Assembly (NCBI GenBank): GCA_013911885.1
Contig: JACESI010000005.1
Coordinates: 86,795-150,794, forward strand
Source of the DNA: Hyphomicrobiales bacterium
GTDB taxonomy: Bacteria; Pseudomonadota; Alphaproteobacteria; Rhizobiales; JACESI01
Length of the DNA: 64,000 nucleotides
Reading direction: 5' to 3'
Position numbers and translations under genes: made by a program. The notes under the pieces were generated by a model. It searched no databases, was not told where the DNA came from, and saw nothing but the letters and a program-made list of their open reading frames with translations. Of the stretch, positions 46,026 through 55,643 are shown one piece after another (position 1 is the first letter of the stretch; each line of letters starts with the position of its first letter).

Positions 46026-46376
46026 ATGACAGAATGGCCAAAGGAGTTGCGCGTTTCGAAAGACAAGCGCTCTTTGACCGTTCTTTTCGAGGACGGGGCA
46101 AGCTATACCCACAGCGCGGAATATCTGCGTGTGACCAGTCCTTCCGCTGAGGTGCAGGGCCATTCGCCCTCGCAGCGCCAGACCGTGCCTGGCAAGCGGG
46201 ATGTCGAGATCATGGCACTTGAGCCGGTCGGCAATTATGCGGTCCGCATCACCTTCACCGATCTGCACAATACCGGCATTTTTTCCTGGGCCTATCTGCG
46301 CACCCTTGGCGAGGAATTCGATACGCGCTGGGCTGGATATTTGTCCGAGCTTGCAGAAAAGGGCCTTACGCGCTGA
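46026..46376 (+). CDS. DUF971 (GBBH-like N-terminal) protein
   Basis: A 116-residue protein of the DUF971 family, related to the N-terminal domain of gamma-butyrobetaine hydroxylases. The family blocks are ELRVSKDKRSLTVLFEDG, SAEVQGHSPSQRQTVPGKR and IMALEPVGNYAVRITFTDLH ending in GIFSWAYLRTLG. Members in bacteria are linked to Fe-S cluster metabolism, but its role here is not shown. Its last 11 bp overlap the convergent Amt-chemoreceptor gene. Confidence 0.85.
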   Translation: MTEWPKELRVSKDKRSLTVLFEDGASYTHSAEYLRVTSPSAEVQGHSPSQRQTVPGKRDVEIMALEPVGNYAVRITFTDLHNTGIFSWAYLRTLGEEFDTRWAGYLSELAEKGLTR

Positions 46377-48804
46377 TCTTGAAGGTCCCGGCGGTCTTTT
46401 TCAGATGATCGGCAATGTCCGCGAGTTCGTTCACGTGGTCGCCGACCGTATGGGCATTATCCAGCCCTGAATTTGCTTCGTGGCGGAGTTTCTGCGAGCC
46501 TGATTTCAGCGTGTCGGTGAAGTTCGTGATGTTTCTGACTTCCGATGAACCATCGATAATCCCGCTTGAAAGCGCGTTCAGCTGGCCGGTGATCATCTGG
46601 GCCTTGCTGCTTACATTGTTAACGGAAGTGGATATGTCTCCGGTGGAAATTCCCTGTTTTTCCGCCGCCTCGGCAATGGCGCGGATAGCATCGTTCATTG
46701 AGGCGACAATATCCGAGACCTGAGTAATCGAGCCTGTGACCATGCTTGTTCCGTTCACGAGATTGCCGATTCGATGCTGGATATCCTCAAGCGCTGCGGA
46801 TGTGCTTTGCGCAAGCGATTTGACCTCTCCGGCGACAATGCCAAAGCCGCGACCATGTATCCCGGCGCGGGCCGCTTCGATGGTTGCATTCAGCGCCAGA
46901 AGATTGGTCTGGTTTGCAATATTGCTGATGAGGGCGACGATATCCTGGATTTGCCCTGCTGCTTCCTGAAGAGCGGAGGTCGTGACCGTCGCCTCGCTCG
47001 TGATGCGGATAACATCATTGGAAATCGCGCTTGCCGAGGATGCGTTCGCTGCAATCTCCTTGATCGAAACTGAGAGTGCTTGAACCGTCTGCGAGACAGC
47101 GCCGAGTTCATCCGTCATTAACCGGGCTGATTGAGAGACGTCTTCGCTGTTTTCGCTGAGGCGGCCGAACATGTCGGATCGGGCCTTGAGTTCCGTATCG
47201 ACATTGTTGGCGGCGGCGTGAGTGCTGTCGGCCTCGGTCATGACCATACCGGCGCCACTGAGGAAGGATTTCGACAGAACCTCGAGTTTCGACGACCTGT
47301 CGGCAATCTGATCGGATCGCACTTGAATGCTGCCTGCAAGATCGCGGACCTTTCGAAGGAAAGGATTGAGAATCTGGGCGATTTCGGCTGCTTCGTCGCC
47401 GCTGGTCTCATTTAGTTCTCGGGTCAGATCGATCTTGTCCTCGCTGATCATGGCGTGAAGAATTTTCTGAATTTCGCCCGTGCCGAGGGTTACCCCATGT
47501 TCTGCGGCGTTCAGGCCCATGACCTCATCCTCATGGCTGACGCGCAGGCCCACCGTCCGGTCGAGCAGGACAAAGAGCAGCATGCCAAGGCCAAAGGACC
47601 AGACAAAGGCAAGACCAGCGCCCTGCGCCTGGACAAGGAACTGCTCGAACCGGGTCGCTGCCGCGAGTTTTTCCTCTGTCGCATAGACGGCAACAAGCAA
47701 GGTACCGAGAACACCGCAAGTGCCGTGGATCGATACGGCGTAAAGCACATCGTCGAGTTTGAAATAACGCTCGAGGATTTCCGCGGAAAGGATGACGACA
47801 AGCCCGGCGATCAGGCCGATTTGCGCCGCGCCCCCCGGCATCACGGCATCACATCCCGCCGTGATGGCGACGAGCCCGCCCAACATGCTGTTGATGCTGC
47901 GGCCGGGCTGGTATTTCCTGTCGAAAAGGTAACCAAAGAAGAGCCCCGACCCGCCGGCAAAGGCCGCGGCCAGAATCGTGTTCGCGACGATTTTGGCAAA
48001 AGCGGGCGTTCCGGCTGTCGTCGAGCCGCCGTTGAAGCCGATCCAGCCGACCATCAGCACCAATGCGCCGCCCCCTGCCAGAACAACGCTATAGCCCTGA
48101 ATAGAGTTGACGGATCCGTCGGCATTGAACTTGCCGATCCTGGGTCCGAGCACGATAATACCCGCAAGACCGATCCAGGCGCCGACGGAATGAACCACGG
48201 TCGAACCGGCAAAATCGATGAAGCCTGCATTGGCGAGCCATGCCGTGTTGCTGGTATCAAGCAGATTGCCCCAGGCCCAGTGACCGAAAACCGGATAGAT
48301 CACCAGCGAGATCGCGAGGGTGGCGAAAATATAGCCGCCAAAACGCATGCGCTCGGCGACAGCGCCGGACACGATGGTAGCAGCAGTGCCGACAAAGGCT
48401 GCCTGAAACACGAAGAACGTATAATCCCAAGCCTCCAACTGGTTGAAGAACATGAAGTGAAGCGGGTTGCCAAGCCAGCCGTTGATCGAACTGCCAAACA
48501 TCAGCCCGAAGCCGAGCACATAGAAGCAAATCACGGCAATGAAGAGATCGACGAAATTTTTCTGGGCCACATTGACCGAGTTTTTTGCCCGCACGAAGCC
48601 TGCCTCAAGCAACAGGAAGCCGAACTGCATCAAGAGAACAAGCGCTGCAGCGAGCATGGTCCAGATGTGATTGGCGTTGGTCTGCTGATCGGCAACTGCC
48701 TGTTGCAAGGCTGCGATCTCGGAGGCCGTATCACCCAGCGCAACGCCCGGCATCAAAACGGCTGTCGGCAGCAAAACGGCTGCGGTGATTATCTCAGATT
48801 TCAT
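46366..48804 (-). CDS. Ammonium transporter fused to a methyl-accepting chemotaxis signalling domain
   Basis: An 812-residue protein in two parts. Residues 1-24 form a signal-like helix and about 45-420 a full Amt domain: twin pore histidines are H205 in DFAGSTVVH and H360 in VSIHGTCGVLG, with D197 and the GAVAERMRF segment also conserved, and the terminal HEDEVMGLNAAEHG of Amt proteins. A HAMP-like segment (DLTRELNETSGDEAAEIAQI, about 459-490) follows, then a long chemoreceptor coiled coil whose tip is [20 protein letters not shown] (about 627-646). The tip continues AGIHGRGFGIV, without the Glu of the standard AGE. The frame is unbroken and no glnK is nearby. Amt seems to serve as the sensor input, so the protein is likely an ammonium chemoreceptor or transceptor. 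Whether it still transports is not known. Confidence 0.92.
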   Translation of the reverse strand: MKSEIITAAVLLPTAVLMPGVALGDTASEIAALQQAVADQQTNANHIWTMLAAALVLLMQFGFLLLEAGFVRAKNSVNVAQKNFVDLFIAVICFYVLGFGLMFGSSINGWLGNPLHFMFFNQLEAWDYTFFVFQAAFVGTAATIVSGAVAERMRFGGYIFATLAISLVIYPVFGHWAWGNLLDTSNTAWLANAGFIDFAGSTVVHSVGAWIGLAGIIVLGPRIGKFNADGSVNSIQGYSVVLAGGGALVLMVGWIGFNGGSTTAGTPAFAKIVANTILAAAFAGGSGLFFGYLFDRKYQPGRSINSMLGGLVAITAGCDAVMPGGAAQIGLIAGLVVILSAEILERYFKLDDVLYAVSIHGTCGVLGTLLVAVYATEEKLAAATRFEQFLVQAQGAGLAFVWSFGLGMLLFVLLDRTVGLRVSHEDEVMGLNAAEHGVTLGTGEIQKILHAMISEDKIDLTRELNETSGDEAAEIAQILNPFLRKVRDLAGSIQVRSDQIADRSSKLEVLSKSFLSGAGMVMTEADSTHAAANNVDTELKARSDMFGRLSENSEDVSQSARLMTDELGAVSQTVQALSVSIKEIAANASSASAISNDVIRITSEATVTTSALQEAAGQIQDIVALISNIANQTNLLALNATIEAARAGIHGRGFGIVAGEVKSLAQSTSAALEDIQHRIGNLVNGTSMVTGSITQVSDIVASMNDAIRAIAEAAEKQGISTGDISTSVNNVSSKAQMITGQLNALSSGIIDGSSEVRNITNFTDTLKSGSQKLRHEANSGLDNAHTVGDHVNELADIADHLKKTAGTFKISA

Positions 48805-48984
48805 TTCAGTTCCCCAAAAGCTTTGGGTAAAAGTAATTCCTTATCCTTAATAAATTGTTTTTCGAAATAACTTGAGAGGGTAAATATTGCAAATCATTGC
48901 CGTTTTCGTCATGATTTAGGAGATTAAACAAGAATTGTAGGTAATGTTTTTTCTTTTTCTTCGATCTTTGAATTTATTAAGAAT
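48805..48984 (-). promoter_or_regulatory. AT-rich upstream region of the Amt-chemoreceptor gene
   Basis: A 180-bp gap between the HugZ-like gene and the fusion gene is strongly AT-rich and should hold the fusion's promoter. A GGCAATGATTTGC element at 48889-48901 (minus strand) resembles a sigma-54 promoter, but its spacing is one base too short. Confidence 0.4.
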
Positions 48985-49755
48985 TTATAACTGATCTGGA
49001 GATTTAGCCAGCGCAACAAGTGCCGGGCGAATTTCGATGGCGGATTGAAGCGGCTGCGGAAAGTTGATGCGGGCCGTTTCATGCTGTGTCGCAAGGTCGA
49101 AGCCTTCCGGGTCGATGCCGGTCATCTGCCATGGACCCGGCTCGCGCCCGACGTGAACCGCATAGGCGGATAGGGCGCTCGCATGGTCGGCGTTCATGTG
49201 GCTGATCACATCTTCTTCCATCGCCGCAAAATCCGAATAGGGGAGCGACGGGGCCGCAATCATATCGCTTGTCTGAAGCGCATAGGCGCGCCCGAAACCG
49301 GCATTCAGGCTTGCTTTTGAAACATCAAGGCGAATGAAATGGAAATCGCCGAAATCAGCATAAAGCGCTGCCTTGGGATGGCGGTTGAGGAAGCGGGCGC
49401 GGGCAGTCTCACGGGCATCGCTGCCGCGCTCGAGGAAAGTGGCGTGGCAGGAGACACTCATGCGCGGATGGGCCAGCGGATCGCCCTTGCCGGGTTCTCC
49501 GAGAAGGAGAGAGGCGCGCGGATCATGGCGCAGGGCAGATGTGTGTCCCGACAGGTCGGAGACGAGGATCAGCGGCGTCCCGTCCATCAGGTTTGCGACG
49601 GCGACACGGCTTGCCAGCGGATCGCCGGTCACGGGCTCAAGGGTCGCAATCGCAGCATGGCGCGCCTCACGCAGCAGCCGCCGGGCCAGCAGGCGGGCGT
49701 CATTGTCGGTTTCGCGCAGAACCTCTTTTTTCGGCGATGATTTTTCGTCGGCCAT
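48985..49755 (-). CDS. HugZ-like protein (PNPOx-type split barrel plus DUF2470)
   Basis: A 256-residue protein with an N-terminal flavin-reductase-like split barrel and a C-terminal DUF2470 domain that starts near MEEDVISHMNADHASALSAY. This architecture is found in HugZ-type heme oxygenases and in proteins of unknown function, so heme or heme-like ligand binding is plausible. The His of HMNADH is in the position known to coordinate in HugZ relatives. No heme uptake genes are adjacent. Confidence 0.78.
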   Translation of the reverse strand: MADEKSSPKKEVLRETDNDARLLARRLLREARHAAIATLEPVTGDPLASRVAVANLMDGTPLILVSDLSGHTSALRHDPRASLLLGEPGKGDPLAHPRMSVSCHATFLERGSDARETARARFLNRHPKAALYADFGDFHFIRLDVSKASLNAGFGRAYALQTSDMIAAPSLPYSDFAAMEEDVISHMNADHASALSAYAVHVGREPGPWQMTGIDPEGFDLATQHETARINFPQPLQSAIEIRPALVALAKSPDQL

Positions 49756-49968
49756 GGCGCTCCCCCGCGACGGATTTTTAAGAGTGAGCGATCTTATGGT
49801 GTCCGTTTCAGCCTTTCAATTCATCAGGCAGATCATGGCAACGTTAATGCTACGCCAAAAAACATGTTTAACCTGATGTTAAGCGCGGTGGGCCACACTT
49901 TGCTGCAATTCGGGAGGGTGCTTGCTGTTCCCATTGTTCCCGTAGTGTACCAGTAGTGTAGGTGTATC

Positions 49969-51783
49969 ATGCGTCAGTCGAGTGCCGAGGCGGTCTTGCC
50001 GGAAGTTGAACCCTTTCAACCGGTGAACGGGCCCAAAGTTCAACATTCATCCGAAAATTCAAAGGCAGCACCGGCGCACAATGCGCTGATTGTGATCGGC
50101 CGGGGTGGCTATACGCTTGCCGTGCCGGGGGCTGAGAAAATGAGCCCGCCTTTCACCGAGGCGGCCGTGAGCATGGTTGAGCGCGTGGCCAATGGGCCAC
50201 TGGTATCGATCGTTGGCGACACGGCGGCGATATCATCCGCATCGGGCAAGTGGCGGTCGCTTAAATCAGCAGCCGGGATTCTGGTCGTGCTCAATCTTGT
50301 CGGCGCTGCGGGCATTGCCACCTATCACTACGCCAATCGGCAGTCGCATGACGGCATTGATGTGGTCAAGGTTCAGCCGCAGCAGATCAGCATTGAAAAA
50401 ACCCGTGTGCCACTGCCGGGTGAGGCAGGCGCCCCGGTTGTGCAGAATTCTCTCCTGGACCGGATCGAGACCGGCGGCCCGGTGCCACCTGTCGACACCC
50501 TGACGCCGCGCAAGGTGAAAGTGAAAACCTTTAAAGTATCGGGTGTTGAAAAGGAGGAGGACGGGCTCGCTGCATCGGATGCGCAGGAGATCGTTCTCGC
50601 AAGCAATGAAATCATCCTGCCGCGCCAGCGCCCCGGTTCGCCGCTTGCGGCAGCGGCAGCACCGTCAAGCTCGTTCATCCAGGCGCTTCAGGAACTGCGC
50701 AATGGCTCGCGCACCAAGCCCGTCACCATTGTCCATATTGGTGACAGCCATATTGCCTCCGATGGCTTTTCGGAAGGCGTGCGCGAAGGTCTGCAAGCCG
50801 CTTTCGGCAATGCCGGGCGCGGTGCCGTCATTCCGGCTGGCACGGGTCGCTATGCCCGTGCCGGTGGTGTCAAGATGGTCACGGTCGGCACCTGGGAGAC
50901 AGAAAGCAGCATGAGCGACCGGGGCGGTGCCTATGGCCTTTCCGGTTATCGCGTATCCTCCACATCCCGCTCGGCGAAAATGGTGCTGACGTCGCTCGAT
51001 GAAGCGTTCGATTGGGCAGAGGTCACGGTTCTGACCGGCCCTGATCAGGGCAAGGTCACGCTATTGGCCGGTGACAAGTTCAAGACAGTCGACGCAAAAG
51101 CAGACAGTGTGGGCTCAATGGTTGTCCGCATCGAGACATCCGGCAAATCCTTAAGCGTCAGCCCCGCCGGCGGCCTGACGACCGTTTTGAACTGGGCGAC
51201 CGGGCGCGAAAAGCCAGGCATTCGCTATGTCAATTTCGGCATCGCGAATGCGGATGCCTATCTTCCTGACCGCTGGGACATGAAACTTGTCAGAAATGAT
51301 CTCGGCCATCTCGACCCCGATCTCATTGTCTGGGGCTACGGCACCAGCGAAGGCCTGAACAGCAGCCTTGATCTTGCGGCCTACAGGCGGCAAATCGAGA
51401 CGGTGTATACTGCATTCAGCGCGGCAGCTCCCGGTGCAGACTGGCTCTTTGTCGGCCCACCGTCGGCACTTGCGCGCACTGGCAAGGCGGCAGGCTATTG
51501 CAATGGCTACACGATTCCGGTCAATCTCGGCGAAGTGCGCGAGGCGTTGCAGGATTTTGCAAAACAGAACGACCGTCTTTTCTGGGACTGGTCCGTTGCG
51601 ATGGGCGGACCCTGCGCTGCGGATGAATGGGCGCGCGCCACGCCGCCGCTCGCCGCCGGTGACCGCGTCCTGCTCACCGCAAATGGCTATCGCCAGAGCG
51701 CGGAAGCGCTGGTCGCCCACATCACCGGGCAGGTTGGCCAGCCGCGCGTGGTTGCGGCAGCGGCCAGCGGGCGGACGCAGTAA
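49969..51783 (+). CDS. Membrane-anchored SGNH/GDSL-like protein lacking the catalytic His
   Basis: A 604-residue protein with a single membrane helix near residues 100-122 and a disordered linker to about 235, so the main domain is periplasmic. The SGNH Ser motif is IVHIGDSHIAS (Ser within GDS). The C-terminal DxxH block reads GDRVLLTANGYRQSA, with Asp565 kept but Leu568 where His is expected, so ester hydrolysis may be lost. Related GDSL proteins act on peptidoglycan or alginate acetyl groups. The function is unknown, and no neighbouring gene clarifies it. Confidence 0.7.
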   Translation: MRQSSAEAVLPEVEPFQPVNGPKVQHSSENSKAAPAHNALIVIGRGGYTLAVPGAEKMSPPFTEAAVSMVERVANGPLVSIVGDTAAISSASGKWRSLKSAAGILVVLNLVGAAGIATYHYANRQSHDGIDVVKVQPQQISIEKTRVPLPGEAGAPVVQNSLLDRIETGGPVPPVDTLTPRKVKVKTFKVSGVEKEEDGLAASDAQEIVLASNEIILPRQRPGSPLAAAAAPSSSFIQALQELRNGSRTKPVTIVHIGDSHIASDGFSEGVREGLQAAFGNAGRGAVIPAGTGRYARAGGVKMVTVGTWETESSMSDRGGAYGLSGYRVSSTSRSAKMVLTSLDEAFDWAEVTVLTGPDQGKVTLLAGDKFKTVDAKADSVGSMVVRIETSGKSLSVSPAGGLTTVLNWATGREKPGIRYVNFGIANADAYLPDRWDMKLVRNDLGHLDPDLIVWGYGTSEGLNSSLDLAAYRRQIETVYTAFSAAAPGADWLFVGPPSALARTGKAAGYCNGYTIPVNLGEVREALQDFAKQNDRLFWDWSVAMGGPCAADEWARATPPLAAGDRVLLTANGYRQSAEALVAHITGQVGQPRVVAAAASGRTQ

Positions 51784-51948
51784 CACCTCGATCTGGTTTC
51801 GAAACGGGTAAAGGCATCTTCACGACAGGTGCTTTTTCGATTACATTTATGTGATTTAAGAATATCAGCGTTTGGCACTTTGATGATTGCTACTTTGCGT
51901 CAACCATGGTTGCTTGGCATGGATTTATGCAACGGAGCAAACGACGAT

Positions 51949-52626
51949 ATGATCAGTGGAATCAAGGCTTGTGTATTCGATGCCTATGGCACGATGTTCA
52001 ATGTCCATGCACCGGTATCAAAAGTCGCGGCGAGCCGTCTTGGCGACAAGGCTCAGGCGATTTCCGCGCTCTGGCGTGACAAGCAGCTGCAATATACCTG
52101 GCTGCGCAGTCTGATGCGCGAGTATCAGCCCTTCCGCGTTGTCACGGCGGATGCGCTGAGCTATGCGCTTGAGGCGCATGGCGTGCAGGATCCTGACCTC
52201 CACAAAGCGCTGATGGAGGCCTATTACACGCTTGATGCTTATGAGGATGTGGCGCCCTGTCTTGATGCTTTACGCGCCAAGGGGTTCAAGACCGCGATCC
52301 TGTCCAATGGTTCTCCGGACATGCTTGATGCCGCGGTTACTTCGGCTCGTATCGGCGACAAACTTGATGCGGTCCTTTCCGTTGAAAGTGTCGGCGTGAA
52401 CAAGCCCGATCCTCGGGTCTATCAGCTCGCGCTTGATCATTTCGGCATTGCGGCGAACGAGGTCTGCTTTGTGTCCAACAATGCCTGGGATTCCCATGCG
52501 GGCGCGAATTTCGGCTATCAGGTTGCGCGGCTCAACCGCTATGGCGCGCCTGCTGAAAAGCTTCCGGGCGTTCCGAAAATCTTCATGAAAGGGCTCGATG
52601 AACTGGCACCTTCTGTTGCGCCTTAG
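51949..52626 (+). CDS. Haloacid dehalogenase, type II
   Basis: A 225-residue HAD-superfamily enzyme of the (S)-2-haloacid dehalogenase group. The nucleophile is D11 in CVFDAYGTMF, the second motif is LSNGSPDML, the Lys motif KPDPRVY, and the final acidic motif SNNAWDSHAGANFG. In known enzymes it converts (S)-2-haloalkanoic acids to hydroxy acids. The start at 51949 follows the family; an ORF extension to 51829 lacks similarity. Confidence 0.88.
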   Translation: MISGIKACVFDAYGTMFNVHAPVSKVAASRLGDKAQAISALWRDKQLQYTWLRSLMREYQPFRVVTADALSYALEAHGVQDPDLHKALMEAYYTLDAYEDVAPCLDALRAKGFKTAILSNGSPDMLDAAVTSARIGDKLDAVLSVESVGVNKPDPRVYQLALDHFGIAANEVCFVSNNAWDSHAGANFGYQVARLNRYGAPAEKLPGVPKIFMKGLDELAPSVAP

Positions 52627-52800
52627 CGTGCCCGGGGATACAGGAACGCCTGTCGACAACAATCTTGTTATTGAATACACTTCAGTCTGGGAAAAGGTCG
52701 GCATTCAAGTGGGATTTGTCACGTGGCTTGGATGTGTCGGTTCAATGTGCCCGGCCAGTCAAAACCTGGCACAAGGACCGGTCGGGAGGATCGAGGGAAA

Positions 52801-54780
52801 ATGAGCAGTCAGGGTTCGTCGTCGGGCGCGTCGAAGGCCGCCGATACATTGCCGAAGCTGCTTTTGCGCAACGCGCGGCAATGGGAAAACAAGCCTGCGA
52901 TACGGGAAAAAGATCTTGGCATCTGGCAGACCTGGACATGGGCAGATGTTCTCCACGAGGTTGAGCCTTATTCCCGGGGTCTCAAGGTGCTTGGCGTTCA
53001 GCGCGGCGACAAGATCGCGATTATCGGCGACAACCGCCCGCGGCTTTACTGGACCTTCGTGGCAGCGCAGGCGTTGGGCGCCATTCCGGTGCCGGTCTAT
53101 CAGGACGCGGTCGCCGACGAGATGGCCTATGTGCTCGATCATGCCGATGTCACGCTGGCGGTTGTCGAGAATCAGGAACAGGTTGACAAGATTTTCTCCG
53201 TGATGTCGCGCCTGCCGCATCTCAAGACCGTTGTCTATGATGATGAACGTGGCCTTCGCGATTACCATGCGGACAATCTTTTCAGCTTTGAGATGGTCCA
53301 GAGAATGGGCCGCGAGGGCACTTTTGGCAGCGATCAATGGCGATCAGAAATTGACGCGGGCAAGGGTGCTGATCCTTCGGTCATTCTTTATACATCCGGC
53401 ACCACCGGTAAGCCGAAGGGCGTCGTGCTGAGCCATGACAATGTACGCTTGAGTGCCGAAAACGCGGTCAAATTCGACAATCTGACCGAAAACGACACCA
53501 TTCTTTCTTATCTGCCCATGGCCTGGGTGGGTGACCACGTCTTCTCCTATGGGGAGAGCTATGTCGCGGGCATCTGCATTGCATGCCCGGAAAACGCCGA
53601 TACGATGCATCACGATCTGGTGGAAATCGGGCCGAGCTTTTTCTTTGCCCCGCCCCGGGTTTTCGAATCCATGCTCACCAATTTGAACATACGGATGGAA
53701 GACGCCTCGGCGATCAAGCGCCGGATCTTCAGCGGTTTCATCAATCTTGCAAAGCGTGTCGGAGAAAGGATCATGAACGGAACCAGCGTTCCGCTCACCG
53801 ACAGGATGCTTTATGGGCTTGGCCGGCTTCTGATTTACGAGCCGCTCAAGAATTCTCTCGGCCTGTCGAATGTCCGTGTCGCCTATACGGCGGGCGAGGC
53901 GATCGGGCCTGAAATGTTCTCGTTCTATCGCGCGCTCGGCATCAACCTGAAGCAGCTTTATGGCCAGACCGAAGCGACGGTTTTCATCACGGTTCAGCCG
54001 GATGGCGGTGTCAAGGCCGATACGGTTGGCGTTCCGGCACCGGCCGTCGACATCAAGATCGCTGAAAATGGCGAAGTGTTGTTTTCAGGACCGGGGGCTT
54101 TTGTTGAATATTACAAAAACCCTGAAGCGACGCGCGCGGCGAAAACCGACGATGGATGGGTGCATACAGGCGATGCCGGTTTTTTCGAAAAAGACGGTCA
54201 ACTGAAAATCATCGACCGGGCAAAAGATGTCGGCCAGTTGACCAGCGGCGCGCTCTTCGCCCCGAAATATATCGAGAACAAGCTTAAATTCTTTTCGAAT
54301 ATCAAAGAGGTTGTTGCGGTCGGTGATGGTCGCCCGTTTGCAGCTGCAATGATCAATATCGATCTTCAGGCGGTTGGCAACTGGGCTGAGCGCAACAATA
54401 TCTCCTATGCGAGCTATCAGGAACTCGCGAACCATCCGACCGTCTATCAGATGATTGCGGAGAATATCCGCGCGGTGAACGAGCAGCTGGCGAAAGAACC
54501 GAATGTCGCCGGATCGCAGATCAAGCGCTTTTTGATCCTTCACAAGGAGCTTGATGCCGATGACGGCGAACTCACCCGGACCCAGAAAATCCGACGCCCC
54601 TTCGTCATGGAGCGCTATGCCGATCTCGTCGATGCAATATATGACCACTCGACCGAGCGACATGTGACGACCGAGGTTACTTTCGAAGACGGCAAGATCG
54701 GAAGCATTTCCGCCAATGTGCGGATTGCGGATGTAGATCCGAGCGAAAGGGCGAGCGCAATGCCGGAGGCTGCGGAATGA
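52801..54780 (+). CDS. AMP-dependent acyl-CoA synthetase
   Basis: A 659-residue ANL-superfamily ligase with ATP motif YTSGTTGKPKGVVLSHDN, a downstream YGQTEATVF motif and the DGWVHTGDAGFFEKDGQL hinge region. It resembles long-chain fatty-acid-CoA ligases of the FadD15 type. A ribosome-binding site (GAGGG) precedes the ATG at 52801; a longer frame from 52723 has no similarity. It overlaps the next ABC ATPase gene by 4 bp, so it is likely the activating enzyme for the compound imported by that transporter. Confidence 0.88.
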   Translation: MSSQGSSSGASKAADTLPKLLLRNARQWENKPAIREKDLGIWQTWTWADVLHEVEPYSRGLKVLGVQRGDKIAIIGDNRPRLYWTFVAAQALGAIPVPVYQDAVADEMAYVLDHADVTLAVVENQEQVDKIFSVMSRLPHLKTVVYDDERGLRDYHADNLFSFEMVQRMGREGTFGSDQWRSEIDAGKGADPSVILYTSGTTGKPKGVVLSHDNVRLSAENAVKFDNLTENDTILSYLPMAWVGDHVFSYGESYVAGICIACPENADTMHHDLVEIGPSFFFAPPRVFESMLTNLNIRMEDASAIKRRIFSGFINLAKRVGERIMNGTSVPLTDRMLYGLGRLLIYEPLKNSLGLSNVRVAYTAGEAIGPEMFSFYRALGINLKQLYGQTEATVFITVQPDGGVKADTVGVPAPAVDIKIAENGEVLFSGPGAFVEYYKNPEATRAAKTDDGWVHTGDAGFFEKDGQLKIIDRAKDVGQLTSGALFAPKYIENKLKFFSNIKEVVAVGDGRPFAAAMINIDLQAVGNWAERNNISYASYQELANHPTVYQMIAENIRAVNEQLAKEPNVAGSQIKRFLILHKELDADDGELTRTQKIRRPFVMERYADLVDAIYDHSTERHVTTEVTFEDGKIGSISANVRIADVDPSERASAMPEAAE

Positions 54781-55637
54781 ATATACAAGACACACAGGCC
54801 CAGTCTGCGGCTTCACCTCCACAAGATCGGCCGCCCCTTCAACAGGGGACAGGTCAAGGGCGCATCAAGGACAAGATCATCCTCGACGTCGCGGATATCT
54901 CGCTGTCTTTTGGTGGCGTGAAGGCGATCCAGAATGTGAGCTTCAATATCCGGCAGGGCGAGATCCGGGCGATTATCGGGCCGAATGGCGCGGGCAAGAC
55001 CTCGATGCTGAATGTCATCAACGGGTTCTACCATCCCCAGGTCGGTACAATCAGCTTTGATGGCAACAGGCGCCATCAGATGAAGCCTTATGTCGCCGCG
55101 ACACAGGGCATTGCGCGCACCTTCCAGAATGTGGCCCTTTTCCGGGGCATGTCGACGCTCGACAACATCATGGCCGGGCGTATGCTGAAGATGAAAAAGA
55201 GCTTCGTGCATCATCTTTGGTATTTTGGCGCTGCAAAGGCGGAAGAGCTTGAGCATCGCGAATTCGTTGAGCATATTATCGAGTTTCTGGAAATCCAAAC
55301 CATCAGGCGCACGCCGGTCGGGCGGTTGCCTTACGGTCTTCAAAAACGGGTCGAGCTTGGTCGGGCACTGGCAATGGAGCCGCGGCTTCTTCTTCTTGAT
55401 GAACCGATGGCCGGCATGAACCTTGAAGAAAAGCAGGACATGTCGCGTTTCATCATCGATGTGAACGAGCAGTTCGGGACCACGATTGCGCTGATCGAAC
55501 ACGATATCGGCGTTGTCATGGACCTGTCCGACCGTGTCATGGTCTTGAACTATGGCCAGAAAATTGCTGATGGCACGCCCGACCAAGTCAAGTCCGATCA
55601 GGATGTGATCGATGCCTATCTTGGTGTGGCGCATTAG
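54777..55637 (+). CDS. Branched-chain-type ABC transporter ATP-binding protein (LivG-like)
   Basis: A 286-residue ATPase. Walker A is GPNGAGKT at 68-75, the signature is LPYGLQKRVELGRAL (the LivG variant of LSGGQ), and Walker B is RLLLLDEPMAGMN. The N-terminal 35 residues are a disordered extra. It starts inside the preceding synthetase stop. With the following four genes it makes a complete importer. Confidence 0.9.
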   Translation: MNIQDTQAQSAASPPQDRPPLQQGTGQGRIKDKIILDVADISLSFGGVKAIQNVSFNIRQGEIRAIIGPNGAGKTSMLNVINGFYHPQVGTISFDGNRRHQMKPYVAATQGIARTFQNVALFRGMSTLDNIMAGRMLKMKKSFVHHLWYFGAAKAEELEHREFVEHIIEFLEIQTIRRTPVGRLPYGLQKRVELGRALAMEPRLLLLDEPMAGMNLEEKQDMSRFIIDVNEQFGTTIALIEHDIGVVMDLSDRVMVLNYGQKIADGTPDQVKSDQDVIDAYLGVAH

Positions 55638-55643
55638 AGGCCG

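Noticed and set aside
47455..48870. 471-codon plus-strand ORF opposite the Amt domain
   Set aside because: Antisense shadow of the Amt-MCP fusion, with no domain features.
48889..48901. Sigma-54 -24/-12 promoter for the Amt-MCP gene
   Set aside because: GGCAATGATTTGC on the minus strand has nine bases between GG and GC; sigma-54 needs ten, and this spacing is strict.
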